Below, piece by piece: positions 41,939 through 50,606 of a stretch of 57,184 nt of DNA. Every line of letters starts with the position of its first letter. Within the stretch, counting starts at the first letter, position 1. The stretch is from assembly GCF_000337455.1 (NCBI RefSeq), contig NZ_AOIU01000006.1, forward strand, positions 2,754 to 59,937, in the 5' to 3' direction. The notes under the pieces are model-generated. The model searched no databases. It was not told the origin of the DNA and saw only the letters and a list, made by a program, of their open reading frames with translations. The stretch comes from Halosimplex carlsbadense 2-9-1. GTDB taxonomy: Archaea; Halobacteriota; Halobacteria; Halobacteriales; Haloarculaceae. A program made the position numbers and the translations under genes.

Positions 41939-42946
41939 ATGACCGACGGGGACGCCGCGGACGACACGGAGGAGGCGGACAGCGAGGGACTGACCTACGC
42001 CGAGGCGGGCGTCGACATCGCCGGACAGGAGGCCGCGACGGCGGCGCTGGTAGGTGCGACCGGCGACTTCGAGGGCGACTTCGCCGGCCTGCTCGACATC
42101 GGCGACCGCTACCTCGCGCTGGCGGCCGACGGCGTCGGAACCAAACTCCTGGTCGCCGAGGCGCTCGACGACTACTCGACCATCGGCATCGACTGCATCG
42201 CGATGAACGCCAACGATCTGGTCGCGGCGGGCGTCGACCCCGTCGCCTTCGTCGACTACCTCGCCGTCGAGGAGCCCGACGACGCCACCGCCGAGGCCAT
42301 CGGCAAGGGGCTGGACGAAGGCGCCGAGCGCGCCGGCGTCGCGCTCGTCGGCGGCGAAACCGCCGTCATGCCCGACGTGATCAAGGGGCTCGACATCGCC
42401 GGCACCTGCGCCGGACTCGCCCCCAAAGACGCCATCTTCCCCGGCGAGGCCCAAGCGGGCGATGTAGTGGTGGGCTGGCCCTCCTCCGGCATCCACTCCA
42501 ACGGCCTCACCCTCGCCCGCGAGGCCGTGACTCGGGACCACGAGTACACCGACCCGTTCCCGCCGAATCCCGACAGATCGATCGGCGAGGAACTACTGGA
42601 GCCGACGCGTATCTACAGCGACCTCTTGGGAGCGCTCCGCGAGGTCGACACCCACGCCGCCGCCCACGTCACCGGCGGCGGGTGGACGAACCTCACCCGG
42701 ATGGGCGACTTTCGCTACGAGGTCGACGACCCCTTCGACGCCCAGCCCGTGTTCAAGTTCGTTCAGGGGGAGGGCGACGTGACCGACGAAGAGATGCACC
42801 GCACGTTCAACATGGGCACCGGCTTCGTCGCCGCGATGTCCGAGGCCGACGCCGAGGCAGTCGTCGAGGCGACCGAGGACGGGCGAATCGTCGGTCGCGT
42901 CGAGGAGGGCGAGGGTAGCGTTGCGATTCGCGGGCTGGAGCTGTAA
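41939..42946 (+). CDS. purM: Phosphoribosylformylglycinamidine cyclo-ligase (AIR synthetase)
   Basis: The 335-residue enzyme closes the imidazole ring to give aminoimidazole ribotide in purine synthesis, using ATP. Family motifs are LAADGVGTKLLVAEAL, IGIDCIAMNANDLVAAGVDP, LVGGETAVMPDVI, VGWPSSGIHSNGLTLAR, HVTGGGWTNLTRM and FNMGTGFVAAM. The ATG at 41939 is chosen; nine codons upstream are open. The last 99 bp reappear, 85% identical, at 43827-43925. Confidence 0.97.
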   Translation: MTDGDAADDTEEADSEGLTYAEAGVDIAGQEAATAALVGATGDFEGDFAGLLDIGDRYLALAADGVGTKLLVAEALDDYSTIGIDCIAMNANDLVAAGVDPVAFVDYLAVEEPDDATAEAIGKGLDEGAERAGVALVGGETAVMPDVIKGLDIAGTCAGLAPKDAIFPGEAQAGDVVVGWPSSGIHSNGLTLAREAVTRDHEYTDPFPPNPDRSIGEELLEPTRIYSDLLGALREVDTHAAAHVTGGGWTNLTRMGDFRYEVDDPFDAQPVFKFVQGEGDVTDEEMHRTFNMGTGFVAAMSEADAEAVVEATEDGRIVGRVEEGEGSVAIRGLEL

Positions 42947-43101
42947 CGGGTCGAAACTCTTCGATTTTCCGCCGTGGCGCGCGCTGTCGTCTCGGAATCG
43001 TGATCGACTCCGACGGACCATGGGAAGAGAGGTCTGCTGCTGGCGCGCTCGCGAGCAGGTGAGAGCCACGGGCGGTGGCTCCGACCGGTTCCCGCGCCGT
43101 C

Positions 43102-43494
43102 TCAGGACGCCCGGGTGGGCGGGCCGAGACCGAGCAACAGGAGCCACGTCACCGTCGCGCTGGCGAACACGACCGCGACGCCGAACAGGAGCTGTCGTCC
43201 GGGAACGTAGCGGACAGCGACGACTGATAACACGGACATCACGACGGCGGTTACCGCGTCACCCCGGCGAGATCCGGACGTGGCGAAGTCGCGCCAGCCG
43301 ACGTAGGCGAGTACGACACCGACGAGCGCGCCGACCGCTATCGCCGGCGGCCCGGCTGGCTCCCCCGCGACTGTGAGGACGCCTTCCCGATACGCCAGCC
43401 CGAACGTGGCGACCGTCGCAACGAGGAACATCGCGGTGTATCTGTTGGTGATCCGCGAGAGCTGCTCGACGGACCCGGAGTCAGCTTCGCTCAT
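43102..43494 (-). CDS. Multi-pass membrane protein of unknown function
   Basis: A 130-residue protein starting MSEADSGSVEQLSRITNRYT, with four hydrophobic segments (MFLVATVATFGLAY, AIAVGALVGVVLAYVGW, VVMSVLSVVAVRYV and LLFGVAVVFASATVTWLLLL). It is the only gene between purM and the displaced purM tail and so may be cargo of an integrated element. A GAGCCAC/GTGGCTC hairpin at 43063-43081 lies between the two convergent genes. Function unknown. Confidence 0.7.
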   Translation of the reverse strand: MSEADSGSVEQLSRITNRYTAMFLVATVATFGLAYREGVLTVAGEPAGPPAIAVGALVGVVLAYVGWRDFATSGSRRGDAVTAVVMSVLSVVAVRYVPGRQLLFGVAVVFASATVTWLLLLGLGPPTRAS

Positions 43495-43826
43495 CTGGGG
43501 GTGTGGCCCGTTGGGAACGACACTTCCGGCCCAGCGGACCGTCCCCGTGACTGTCCGTGACCGCCACAGCATCCGGAGTTACCGCTGTCTCCCACCGGAA
43601 CGCCGTTGTCGTTCGAAGCACCCTGTCCGTCGCCGCCCCCACTGCCGTCATCCAGACACCACATTTCGTTACTCTACAGAGACAAATACTGACATGAGCG
43701 TATAAATTTAATTTAAATATTTGTTAGATGTGCGATAGAACTGTCGGGTTAGTATCCGGGATCGCCTCACCGTGAGGCAAGCACCCCTCGGTACCGAAGC
43801 TGACGCACGCGCCACTGGTGAACGAC

Positions 43827-43925
43827 GACGCCGAAGCGGTCGGCGAGGCCACCGAGGATGGGCGGATCGTCGGTCGCGTCGAGGAAGGCGAGGAGTCCAT
43901 CGCGATTCGCGGACTGGAGCTGTAG
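43827..43925 (+). repeat. Displaced copy of the purM 3' end
   Basis: These 99 bp align without gaps to 42848-42946 (84 of 99 identical). They encode the same C-terminus, ending RIVGRVEEGEESIAIRGLEL and a stop. Of 33 codons (stop included) 12 differ; nine are synonymous. No start or upstream purM sequence is present. Between this copy and the membrane gene lies an AT-rich patch (22 bp of pure A/T at 43701-43722). Confidence 0.92.
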
Positions 43926-44000
43926 AAGCGCGGAACGGTTGGATCGTCGACCGCGATCCCCGGGAAAGTATATCACGACACCAGTCGATCCGTCGACACG

Positions 44001-44828
44001 ATGGGGGCCGAGGACCCACCGACCGAACGCACACAGTCGACCGACGACCCGCCGGCGCGGGAGACGTACGACGACCTCGCCGACGGGTACGGGGACATCA
44101 CTGGCGCGGCGATCCGCGAACACTACGAGTGGCCCGCGGTCCGGGACCTGCTCCCGGATCTGGACGGGCGGCGAGTCCTCGACGCCGCGTGCGGGGACGG
44201 GTTCTACACGGCGCGGCTGGTCGATTCGGGCGCCGACGCCGTCGGCGTCGACGCCAGCACCGAGATGGTCTCGCGGGCGCGCGAACGGTTCGACGGGGAC
44301 GAGGGAGGGGGCGCCGACGACGACGGGAGTACCGAGGTGCCGATCCACGAGGCGGACCTCACCGGTGGCCTCCCCCGTTTCGACGACGGGGCGTTCGATC
44401 TGGTCCTGTGTCAGCTCGCGCTGGAGCACGTCGAGGACTGGCCGGCCGTCTTCGAGACCTTCGCACGCGTCCTCCGCCCGGGCGGTCGCGCCGTCGTCTC
44501 GACGAGCCATCCCGTCCGCGACTACGTCGACGCCGAGTACGGCGCGCGCGAGCACGTCCTCGCCGACGGAGCCACCTACGGCGCGGTCGAGCGCGCCGAC
44601 CGCGACTGGGGCGACGAGGCGGAGGCGTTCGTCGTTCCGTTCTACCGCCGGCCGCTACAGGCGGTCTTCGAACCCGCGACCGACGCCGGCCTGCTCGTCG
44701 AGCGGGTCGTCGAACCGGGCGTCACCGACGCTTTCGCCGAGCGCGAGCCCGACCGTATCGACCCGTTCGTCGACGGCCCGCCGAACTTCCTCTGCCTGCG
44801 GTTCCTGAAGCCCGCCGACTCCGGGTGA
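44001..44828 (+). CDS. Class I SAM-dependent methyltransferase
   Basis: The 275-residue protein has motif I RRVLDAACGDGFYTARLVDS, motif II VGVDASTEMVSRARERF and the later FDLVLCQLALEHVEDWPAVF followed by RPGGRAVVSTSHPV, as in small-molecule methyltransferases of the UbiE/BioC type. An acidic loop (DGDEGGGADDDGSTE) sits after motif II. It is convergent with the next SDR gene, only 4 bp apart. Substrate unknown. Confidence 0.88.
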   Translation: MGAEDPPTERTQSTDDPPARETYDDLADGYGDITGAAIREHYEWPAVRDLLPDLDGRRVLDAACGDGFYTARLVDSGADAVGVDASTEMVSRARERFDGDEGGGADDDGSTEVPIHEADLTGGLPRFDDGAFDLVLCQLALEHVEDWPAVFETFARVLRPGGRAVVSTSHPVRDYVDAEYGAREHVLADGATYGAVERADRDWGDEAEAFVVPFYRRPLQAVFEPATDAGLLVERVVEPGVTDAFAEREPDRIDPFVDGPPNFLCLRFLKPADSG

Positions 44829-44832
44829 GGAG

Positions 44833-45825
44833 CTACGCCTCCGGTGCCGGTTCGCCGCCGGCGCCGACGACCTCGCCCTCGTCCAGTCCCAGCCACTCGA
44901 CGCTCGCCCGCCACAGTTCGCGCTGGGCGTCGCGGTCGGCGGCGGCCGCCGCGGGGCTGACGGCCTCGCAGTCGTCGAAGTACTCGCCGGTGACGGTCGC
45001 TACCTCGGGCGAACTCGCCAGGAAGGTCTGTGTCTCGGCGGACTCGGCGGCGGTGTCGACCGTGCCGGTCAGCCGCCCGACCGCACCGAACAGTTTCCAG
45101 CCGAGGCCGGCCACAAGCGAGCCGTTGCGCGAGAGCCCGGTCGACGGCGACACGCCCGGGTGACAGCAGTTCGCCGTCACCGACTCGGGCAGTCGCCGCG
45201 CGAGTTCGAAGGTGAACAGGACGTTCGCGAGCTTCGAGAGGCCGTACGCTCCGACGCCGCTCATCCGCCCCGGGCCGCGGACGGCGTCGAGGTCCAGCTC
45301 CGCCCGCCGGTGTAAGTCCGAGGACACCGTCACGACGCGCGCGGGGTCGACTCCGGCGTCGGTGCCGCGCTCCCGTTCACCCGCTTCCTCGGCGCGACGC
45401 TCGCCCGTCGCGGCGAGGCGGTCGGCGAGCCGGTTCGTCAGGCGGAACGTCGCGAGGTGATTGATCGCGAAGGTCAGCTCGACGCCATCGTCGATTCCCG
45501 GCACGGCGACCAGTTCCCGGTCGCCCTGCCAGGTCCCGGCGTTGTTCACCAGGCAGTCCAGCCGGTCGAAGTCGGCGAGTACGGCGTCCGCGAGTCCGCG
45601 AACCTCGTCGAAGTCGGTGTAGTCGGCGGCGTAGAAGGCGTGGCCGTCGCCGGGCAACTCGGCGACCAGCCGCTCGCCCGCCGTCCGGTCGCGGCCGTGG
45701 ACGACGACCGTCGCTCCCGTCGCGGCGAGGTTGCGCGCCGTCTCCGCGCCGATGCCGCTCGTCGACCCCGTCACGAGCGCGACGTGCCCCTCACCGAGTA
45801 CCGAGTCGCCGGGTACGTCCGTCAT
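44833..45825 (-). CDS. Short-chain dehydrogenase (retinol dehydrogenase-like SDR)
   Basis: A 330-residue SDR with VALVTGSTSGIGAETARNL, CLVNNAGTW, the serine in VTVSSDLHRR and the Y-x3-K pair in YGLSKLAN. It has the longer C-terminal part of retinol dehydrogenase/WWOX-like SDRs. VVHGRDR after strand two suggests NADP use. Substrate unknown. Confidence 0.88.
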   Translation of the reverse strand: MTDVPGDSVLGEGHVALVTGSTSGIGAETARNLAATGATVVVHGRDRTAGERLVAELPGDGHAFYAADYTDFDEVRGLADAVLADFDRLDCLVNNAGTWQGDRELVAVPGIDDGVELTFAINHLATFRLTNRLADRLAATGERRAEEAGERERGTDAGVDPARVVTVSSDLHRRAELDLDAVRGPGRMSGVGAYGLSKLANVLFTFELARRLPESVTANCCHPGVSPSTGLSRNGSLVAGLGWKLFGAVGRLTGTVDTAAESAETQTFLASSPEVATVTGEYFDDCEAVSPAAAAADRDAQRELWRASVEWLGLDEGEVVGAGGEPAPEA

Positions 45826-45908
45826 AGCTCACTGTTCGGCCCGAACCGAGTTAACGCCGCCGCCGGCCGACAGCGGTCGCCTCCGGGTCGGTGTGGCTCT
45901 CGACCCGT

Positions 45909-46130
45909 TCAGCAGCGGTCCCCGTCGTCTGGCGACCACGCGCACGCGTCGCCCGTCGTGAGGTCGCCGTCGTCGATATGCGCCGAGAGACAGGCGTAGT
46001 TGCAGAAGTACGCCGGCGACCCGCAGTCGTCGTCACAGTCGCGGACGCAGATCGGGTCGTGGTCGAAGATCCGCGACCCGCAGTAGACGCACGCTTCGCC
46101 CGGATCGGGAGTCGCGACGGTCGTGGACAC
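45909..46130 (-). CDS. Small cysteine-rich zinc-binding protein
   Basis: The protein has nine cysteines arranged CVYCGSR, CVRDCDDDCGS, FCNYACLSAH and a later GDAC and C-terminal C, consistent with one or two structural zinc sites. The start is uncertain: an ATG at 46205 overlaps the end of the upstream SDR gene, and I prefer the GTG at 46130 (73 residues), just before the conserved part. Probably a protein- or nucleic-acid-binding finger; no specific role is known. Confidence 0.65.
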   Translation of the reverse strand: MSTTVATPDPGEACVYCGSRIFDHDPICVRDCDDDCGSPAYFCNYACLSAHIDDGDLTTGDACAWSPDDGDRC

Positions 46131-46197
46131 GTCCCCTGATAGGGGCGCGACCACCGAAATCGTTTCGTGGGGGTCGCTGACCGAGTCGCCCCGACCG

Positions 46198-47079
46198 TTA
46201 CCCAAACCAGCGACCGACGGTGGCCGTCGCCCGCTCGTAGCCGGCCTGGATCGCGTCGATCACGGGCGCGGGGAGCCAGTTCGCCCAGCGGACGAAGCGG
46301 GCGAACCGCCCCACGGGGTAGCGCGCCCGCGGGTCGTCGGCCTCGGCGGCCCGCACCACCGCGGCGGCGACGCGCTCGGGCCCGACCGCCAGCGGGTTGC
46401 CGTCGAGGATCCAGCCGTCGTCGATGGCCCCGTAGGTCCGCGCGTAGGCGGGCGTCCGCTCGCGGCCGGCCATCCGGGCGCGTGCGGCGGCGGCGAAGTC
46501 GGTCTCGACCCACGCCGGCTCGACCAGGCACACGTCGACGCCGGTCCCGCGCAGCTCGACCCGCAGCGCGTCGTGGAGCGACTCGACGGCGGCCTTCCCG
46601 GCGGCGTAGGCCCCCAGCCCCGGCGAGGCGACCAGACCCATGACGCTGGAGACGGTGACGATCCGCCCTCGACCGCGCTCGCGCATGTGCGGGAGAGCGG
46701 CACGGGCGAGTCGGTGGGGCCCGTGGACGAGTACGTCGAACTCCTCGCGGGCGGCGTCGACGGGCACGTCTTCGACGGGACCGGCCTCGGCGTAGCCGGC
46801 GTTGTTCACCAGACAGTCCAATCGCCCGGCCTCGGCGACCACCTCGTCGACGACGGCCTCGCACTGCTCGTCGTCGGTCACGTCCAGCGCGCGCGTCTCG
46901 CAGCGGGCGCGGACGGCCTCGGGGAGCGGCGTCGCTACGTCGGTCGCGTACACGCGCCAGCCCCGCTCGGCGAACGCCAGCGCGATGGCCGACCCGATCC
47001 CCCCGCCAGCGCCCGTCACGAGGACGACTGGACGACCCGCTCGGCGCTCGACACGCGTCGGCTCGTCGTTCCGTGCCAC
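46198..47079 (-). CDS. Short-chain dehydrogenase/reductase
   Basis: The 293-residue SDR has VVLVTGAGGGIGSAIALAF, YATDVATP (acidic end of strand two, NAD-type), CLVNNAGYAEAG, the serine in VTVSSVMGL and YAAGKAAVESL. The C-terminal region, with YPVGRFARFVRWANWLPAPV, resembles the classical SDRs often annotated as oxidoreductases of lipids. It is a second SDR within 2.3 kb on the same strand. Confidence 0.88.
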   Translation of the reverse strand: MARNDEPTRVERRAGRPVVLVTGAGGGIGSAIALAFAERGWRVYATDVATPLPEAVRARCETRALDVTDDEQCEAVVDEVVAEAGRLDCLVNNAGYAEAGPVEDVPVDAAREEFDVLVHGPHRLARAALPHMRERGRGRIVTVSSVMGLVASPGLGAYAAGKAAVESLHDALRVELRGTGVDVCLVEPAWVETDFAAAARARMAGRERTPAYARTYGAIDDGWILDGNPLAVGPERVAAAVVRAAEADDPRARYPVGRFARFVRWANWLPAPVIDAIQAGYERATATVGRWFG

Positions 47080-47280
47080 GGCGAACCCGGCGCGTGCCGG
47101 CGGAAAAAGCGTTCCGGGCCAGGTGCGAGCGGGTAGGATATAGCTACGTCACGAATGAGGGGAAGTACCTTTCACGGTCGCGCTCGCAGCCGATCCTGTG
47201 AGATCGCTGTCCTCTTATCGGGTGACGAACCGCGTGTCCGGTCGCGAACCGACCGTCGAGGTGACGGGGGTGGGTTCGCG

Positions 47281-48747
47281 GTGACGCTCGCGGCCGTCGA
47301 CCGCTACGACGCCGGTCGCGTCGGCGACGTGGGCGGTCGCGCGGTCGTCCTCGGCGGGAGCGTCGCGGGGCTGTGCGCGGCGCGGGCGCTCGCCGACGGC
47401 TTCGACGAGGTGGTCGTCGTCGAGCGCGACCCGCTGCCCGACGCGCCGACCGCCCGCGACGGCGCCCCGCAGACGAGCCACCCCCACGCGCTACTCACGG
47501 CCGGCCAGGCGGTCCTGGAGGACTTCTTCGTCGGCTTCGGCGAGGATCTGGTCCGGGCCGGCGGGCTCGTCGTCGACACCACGCGCAACTTCCTCGAGTA
47601 CCAGCGCGGCGGGTTCGTCGCTCCCGCGACCGAGCGGACGCCGACCTACTGCGCCACCCGGCCGCTGTTCGAGCACGTCGTCCGCCGCCACCTCCGCGAG
47701 CGCGAGGCCGTCCGGCTGCTGAGCCCCTGCCGGTTCGTCGACTACCGGACCGACGACGCCGGCCGCGCCGTGACCGGCGTCACCGTTCGCGACGGCGACG
47801 GGCCGACGGAGTCGCTCGCCGCCGACCTCGTCGTCGACGCTACCGGCCGGGCCAGTCGGACGCCGGAGTGGCTCGACGACGCCGGCTACGACGCCCCGCC
47901 GACCGACCGGGTCGAGATCGACCTCCAGTACAGCTCCGTCCGGATCGACCGCCCGCCGGGCGACAGACGGGTGGTCAGCGTCCCGCCGGACCCGCCGCGG
48001 ACCCGCGGCGCCGCGCTCATCCCCGTCGAGGACGACCGGTGGGAGGTGATCCTCGCCGAGATGGGCGCCGACGGCGGCCCGACCGACCGCGCCGGCGTGA
48101 TCGCGTTCGCAGAGGACCTGCCGGTCGACCTGGTCGGAGACCTCCTGAGCACCCGCCCCTGGGTCGGCGACGGCGTCGCCCGCTACCCCTTCCCGGCGAG
48201 CGTGCGCCGGCGCTACGAACGGCTCGACCGGTTCCCCGAGGGACTGGTCGTCACCGGCGACGCGATGGCGAGTTTCAACCCCGTCTACGGCCAGGGGATG
48301 TCCGTCGCCGCTCTCGACGCGCTAGTGCTCCACCACGCGCTGGCCGACGACGGCCTCGACCGCCTCGGTCCCCGCTTTTTCGACCGGGTCGCACCGGTGC
48401 TGGACACCCCCTGGCAACTGGCGGTCGGCGCCGACCGCGGTTTCGCGGCGACTGACGCCGCGGCCTCGCCCGCCGAACGGCTGTTCGAGCGCTACTTCGA
48501 CCGCCTGCTCCGACGAGCCCACGAGGACAGCGTCGTCGCCGCGGCCTACGAGGAAGTCGTCGGACTGGAGCAGCCGCCGACCGCCCTGCTCCGCCCGGGC
48601 GTCCTCGCTCGGGTCCTGCTCCCCGTCGGCGGGGACGCCGAGCGGACGGGGCCGCCGCGGACCGCCTCGCTCGCCTCAGACCGGGGGCCGCCCCTCGCCG
48701 ATGACGACGGTGCCGTCGAACGCGACCGCCCCGAGCGGCCGACCTAA
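47281..48747 (+). CDS. FAD-dependent oxidoreductase/monooxygenase
   Basis: The 488-residue flavoprotein has the FAD-binding start RAVVLGGSVAGLCAARALAD, an acidic end of strand two (VVVVERDPLP), the family motif QTSHPHALLTAGQ, and the second FAD motif LVVTGDAMASFNPVYGQGMS. It belongs to the p-hydroxybenzoate hydroxylase/geranylgeranyl-reductase-like group. The start is a GTG at 47281; the ATG at 47155 would fall at or before the transcription start predicted from the ATATAG box near 47135. Its 3' end overlaps the next, convergent gene by 72 bp. Substrate unknown. Confidence 0.85.
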   Translation: MTLAAVDRYDAGRVGDVGGRAVVLGGSVAGLCAARALADGFDEVVVVERDPLPDAPTARDGAPQTSHPHALLTAGQAVLEDFFVGFGEDLVRAGGLVVDTTRNFLEYQRGGFVAPATERTPTYCATRPLFEHVVRRHLREREAVRLLSPCRFVDYRTDDAGRAVTGVTVRDGDGPTESLAADLVVDATGRASRTPEWLDDAGYDAPPTDRVEIDLQYSSVRIDRPPGDRRVVSVPPDPPRTRGAALIPVEDDRWEVILAEMGADGGPTDRAGVIAFAEDLPVDLVGDLLSTRPWVGDGVARYPFPASVRRRYERLDRFPEGLVVTGDAMASFNPVYGQGMSVAALDALVLHHALADDGLDRLGPRFFDRVAPVLDTPWQLAVGADRGFAATDAAASPAERLFERYFDRLLRRAHEDSVVAAAYEEVVGLEQPPTALLRPGVLARVLLPVGGDAERTGPPRTASLASDRGPPLADDDGAVERDRPERPT

Positions 48748-49491
48748 CCCGAGGCCGCGCAGGCGCTCGGCCAGCGGGTGGCCCCCCAGGGCGTACGACC
48801 CCGCCAGGGGGCGGGCGCCGAACGCCCCCGACAGTTCGATGGGCTGGCGTTCGAGCCCCGCCCCGTCCGTGTAACTCGCCGTCTCGACGGGCGTCCGAAA
48901 CCGCGGGTTCCAGGGCGCGTCGAGCGTGACGACGTGCCCCCGTTCGTCCCCGACGGCCGTCCGCCGGCGGTCACCCCGGTCGGTGACCGCGATGTCTGCG
49001 ACCGACTTCGGGTACCCCCAGATCTCGACGCCGAGCGCGCGGGCCGGTTCGGTGGTGACCGGCAGCGCCGCGACGTAGCCCCCGAGCGCGCTCCCCGGCC
49101 CCGCGACTCCGCGACGGAGGGCGCCGAGTTCCGGGACGGGCCCGTCGGCGGGCGTCGCCGCGAAGAGGACGCCGAACTCCTCGTAGGGCGCCATCGCGTC
49201 GTCGCCGATCCGCCGGTAGTCGACCGAGAGGAAGGTGACCGCGGTTCGTCCCGGAGCGAGGCGGAGCGGTGCGAGCCCCTCGGGGAGCCACCCGGCGACC
49301 GCCCCCGCGTCGGCCGTGACGACGACTGCCGTCGCTTCGGCCTCGGTCTCCAGCGGCACGACGACCTCGTGGCCCGTCGAGAGAGTCCGCGTGTTCGGCG
49401 ACTGGTCGGACACACCCGCCGATCCGGGCGAGACCGCCGAAAGGATGGCGGTGGCGCTGTGGTCGGTGATCGAGTCGAGGGGGAGAGACAC
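48676..49491 (-). CDS. Acetoacetate decarboxylase family protein
   Basis: The 271-residue protein resembles the ADC fold. It has VVPLETEAEATAVVVTADAG, FLSVDYRRIGDDAMAPYEEF, the motif GVEIWGYPKSVADI (the lysine aligns with the region of the Schiff-base lysine) and a C-terminal GAVAFDGTVVIGEG. Family members decarboxylate or act as aldolase-dehydratases on keto acids; which applies here is open. Its last 72 bp run under the end of the convergent FAD oxidoreductase gene. Confidence 0.8.
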   Translation of the reverse strand: MSLPLDSITDHSATAILSAVSPGSAGVSDQSPNTRTLSTGHEVVVPLETEAEATAVVVTADAGAVAGWLPEGLAPLRLAPGRTAVTFLSVDYRRIGDDAMAPYEEFGVLFAATPADGPVPELGALRRGVAGPGSALGGYVAALPVTTEPARALGVEIWGYPKSVADIAVTDRGDRRRTAVGDERGHVVTLDAPWNPRFRTPVETASYTDGAGLERQPIELSGAFGARPLAGSYALGGHPLAERLRGLGLGRPLGAVAFDGTVVIGEGRPPV

Positions 49492-49507
49492 CGCTCGCCC
49501 GGGCTGA

Positions 49508-50479
49508 CTACTCGTGACCGTATACGGGAACCGGGTGGTACGGCTCTTCGAGGTACTCCACGTCGGAATCCGACAGCGACACGTCCAGGGCTTCGACGGC
49601 CGCTTCGAGGTGCTCGATGCTCGACGTGCCGACGATGGGGGCGTCGACGTTGTCGTTCTGGAACTGCCAGGCCAGAGCGATCTGGGCCATCGTGACGCCC
49701 TTGTCGTCGGCGAGTTCCTCGACCCGTCCGTTGATCTCCTCGCTGCCGGGACCCTCGTGATAGGGCGTCCCGTAGTCGATCTCGTGTTCGCCGCGGTCGG
49801 TCGACGTGAACTCCTCGTGGGGACGGGTCAGATAGCCCGCCGCCAGCGGCGACCACGGGAGGACGCCGACGTTCTCTCGCTCGCAGACGGGGTACATCTC
49901 GCGTTCCTCCTCGCGGTAGGTCAGGTGATAGAGGTCCTGCATCGTCTCGAAGCGAGCGAGTCCTTCCTCGTCGCTGACCTGGAGGGCTCGCTGAAACTGG
50001 TGGGCCCACATCGAGGAGGCGCCGATGTGGCGGACCTTCCCGCGGCGGACCGCGTCGTCGAGCGCGCGCAGCGTCGTCTCGATAGGCGTGTCGTAGTCCC
50101 AGCGGTGGATCTGGTAGAGGTCGACGGTGTCCATTCCGAGCCGGTCCAGCGAGTGGTCGAGTTCCTGCTCGATGGTCTTGCGGGAGAGCCCCTCGGCGTT
50201 GCGGTGGTCGCTGGCGCCCGAGAAGCGGACCTTGGTGGCGACGACCTGCTCGTCGCGGTCGTAGTGAGCGAGCACGTCGCCGAGAATCTCCTCCGATTCG
50301 CCCGCGGAGTAGGTGTTGGCGGTGTCGAAGAAGTTGACGCCCAGGTCGATGGCCCGCTCGACGAGTTCGCGGCCCTCCTCCTCGTCGAGCATCCAACTGT
50401 CCTGGCTCCCGAAGCTCATACAGCCGAGACAGACCTTCGAGACTTCCATGCCCGTGGAACCGAGCGTGGTGTACTCCAT
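49508..50479 (-). CDS. Aldo/keto reductase
   Basis: The 323-residue NADPH-dependent reductase has the tetrad residues: Asp and Tyr in NFFDTANTYSAG, Lys in VVATKVRFSG, His in LYQIHRWDYD. The C-terminal cofactor-binding region PIVGTSSIEHLEAAVEAL is also present. It resembles the YajO/PhrI-like AKR group. The frame is open to 50536, but METYTT-like MEYTTLGSTGMEVSKV is the family start, and a TTTTACG box about 28-33 nt upstream fits a leaderless message. Confidence 0.92.
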   Translation of the reverse strand: MEYTTLGSTGMEVSKVCLGCMSFGSQDSWMLDEEEGRELVERAIDLGVNFFDTANTYSAGESEEILGDVLAHYDRDEQVVATKVRFSGASDHRNAEGLSRKTIEQELDHSLDRLGMDTVDLYQIHRWDYDTPIETTLRALDDAVRRGKVRHIGASSMWAHQFQRALQVSDEEGLARFETMQDLYHLTYREEEREMYPVCERENVGVLPWSPLAAGYLTRPHEEFTSTDRGEHEIDYGTPYHEGPGSEEINGRVEELADDKGVTMAQIALAWQFQNDNVDAPIVGTSSIEHLEAAVEALDVSLSDSDVEYLEEPYHPVPVYGHE

Positions 50480-50606
50480 ACCGGATCGAGCGCGCGAGCG
50501 GACGTAAAACGACCGCTCGCGGACGGCCGGTGGCACCCCGCGGCGCTCCCCGGACCGCCCGCACGGCCGCTACTTTGACAATGCGAGACTCGAAAAGGCG
50601 TGGCGT

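Noticed and set aside
43827..43925. A second purM gene or a whole purM pseudogene
   Set aside because: Only the last 33 codons are present with no trace of the rest, so it is a displaced tail, not a decayed gene.
47155..47280. N-terminal extension of the FAD oxidoreductase from the ATG at 47155
   Set aside because: It would start at or before the predicted transcription start and adds 42 residues unlike the family; the FAD-binding start follows the GTG at 47281.
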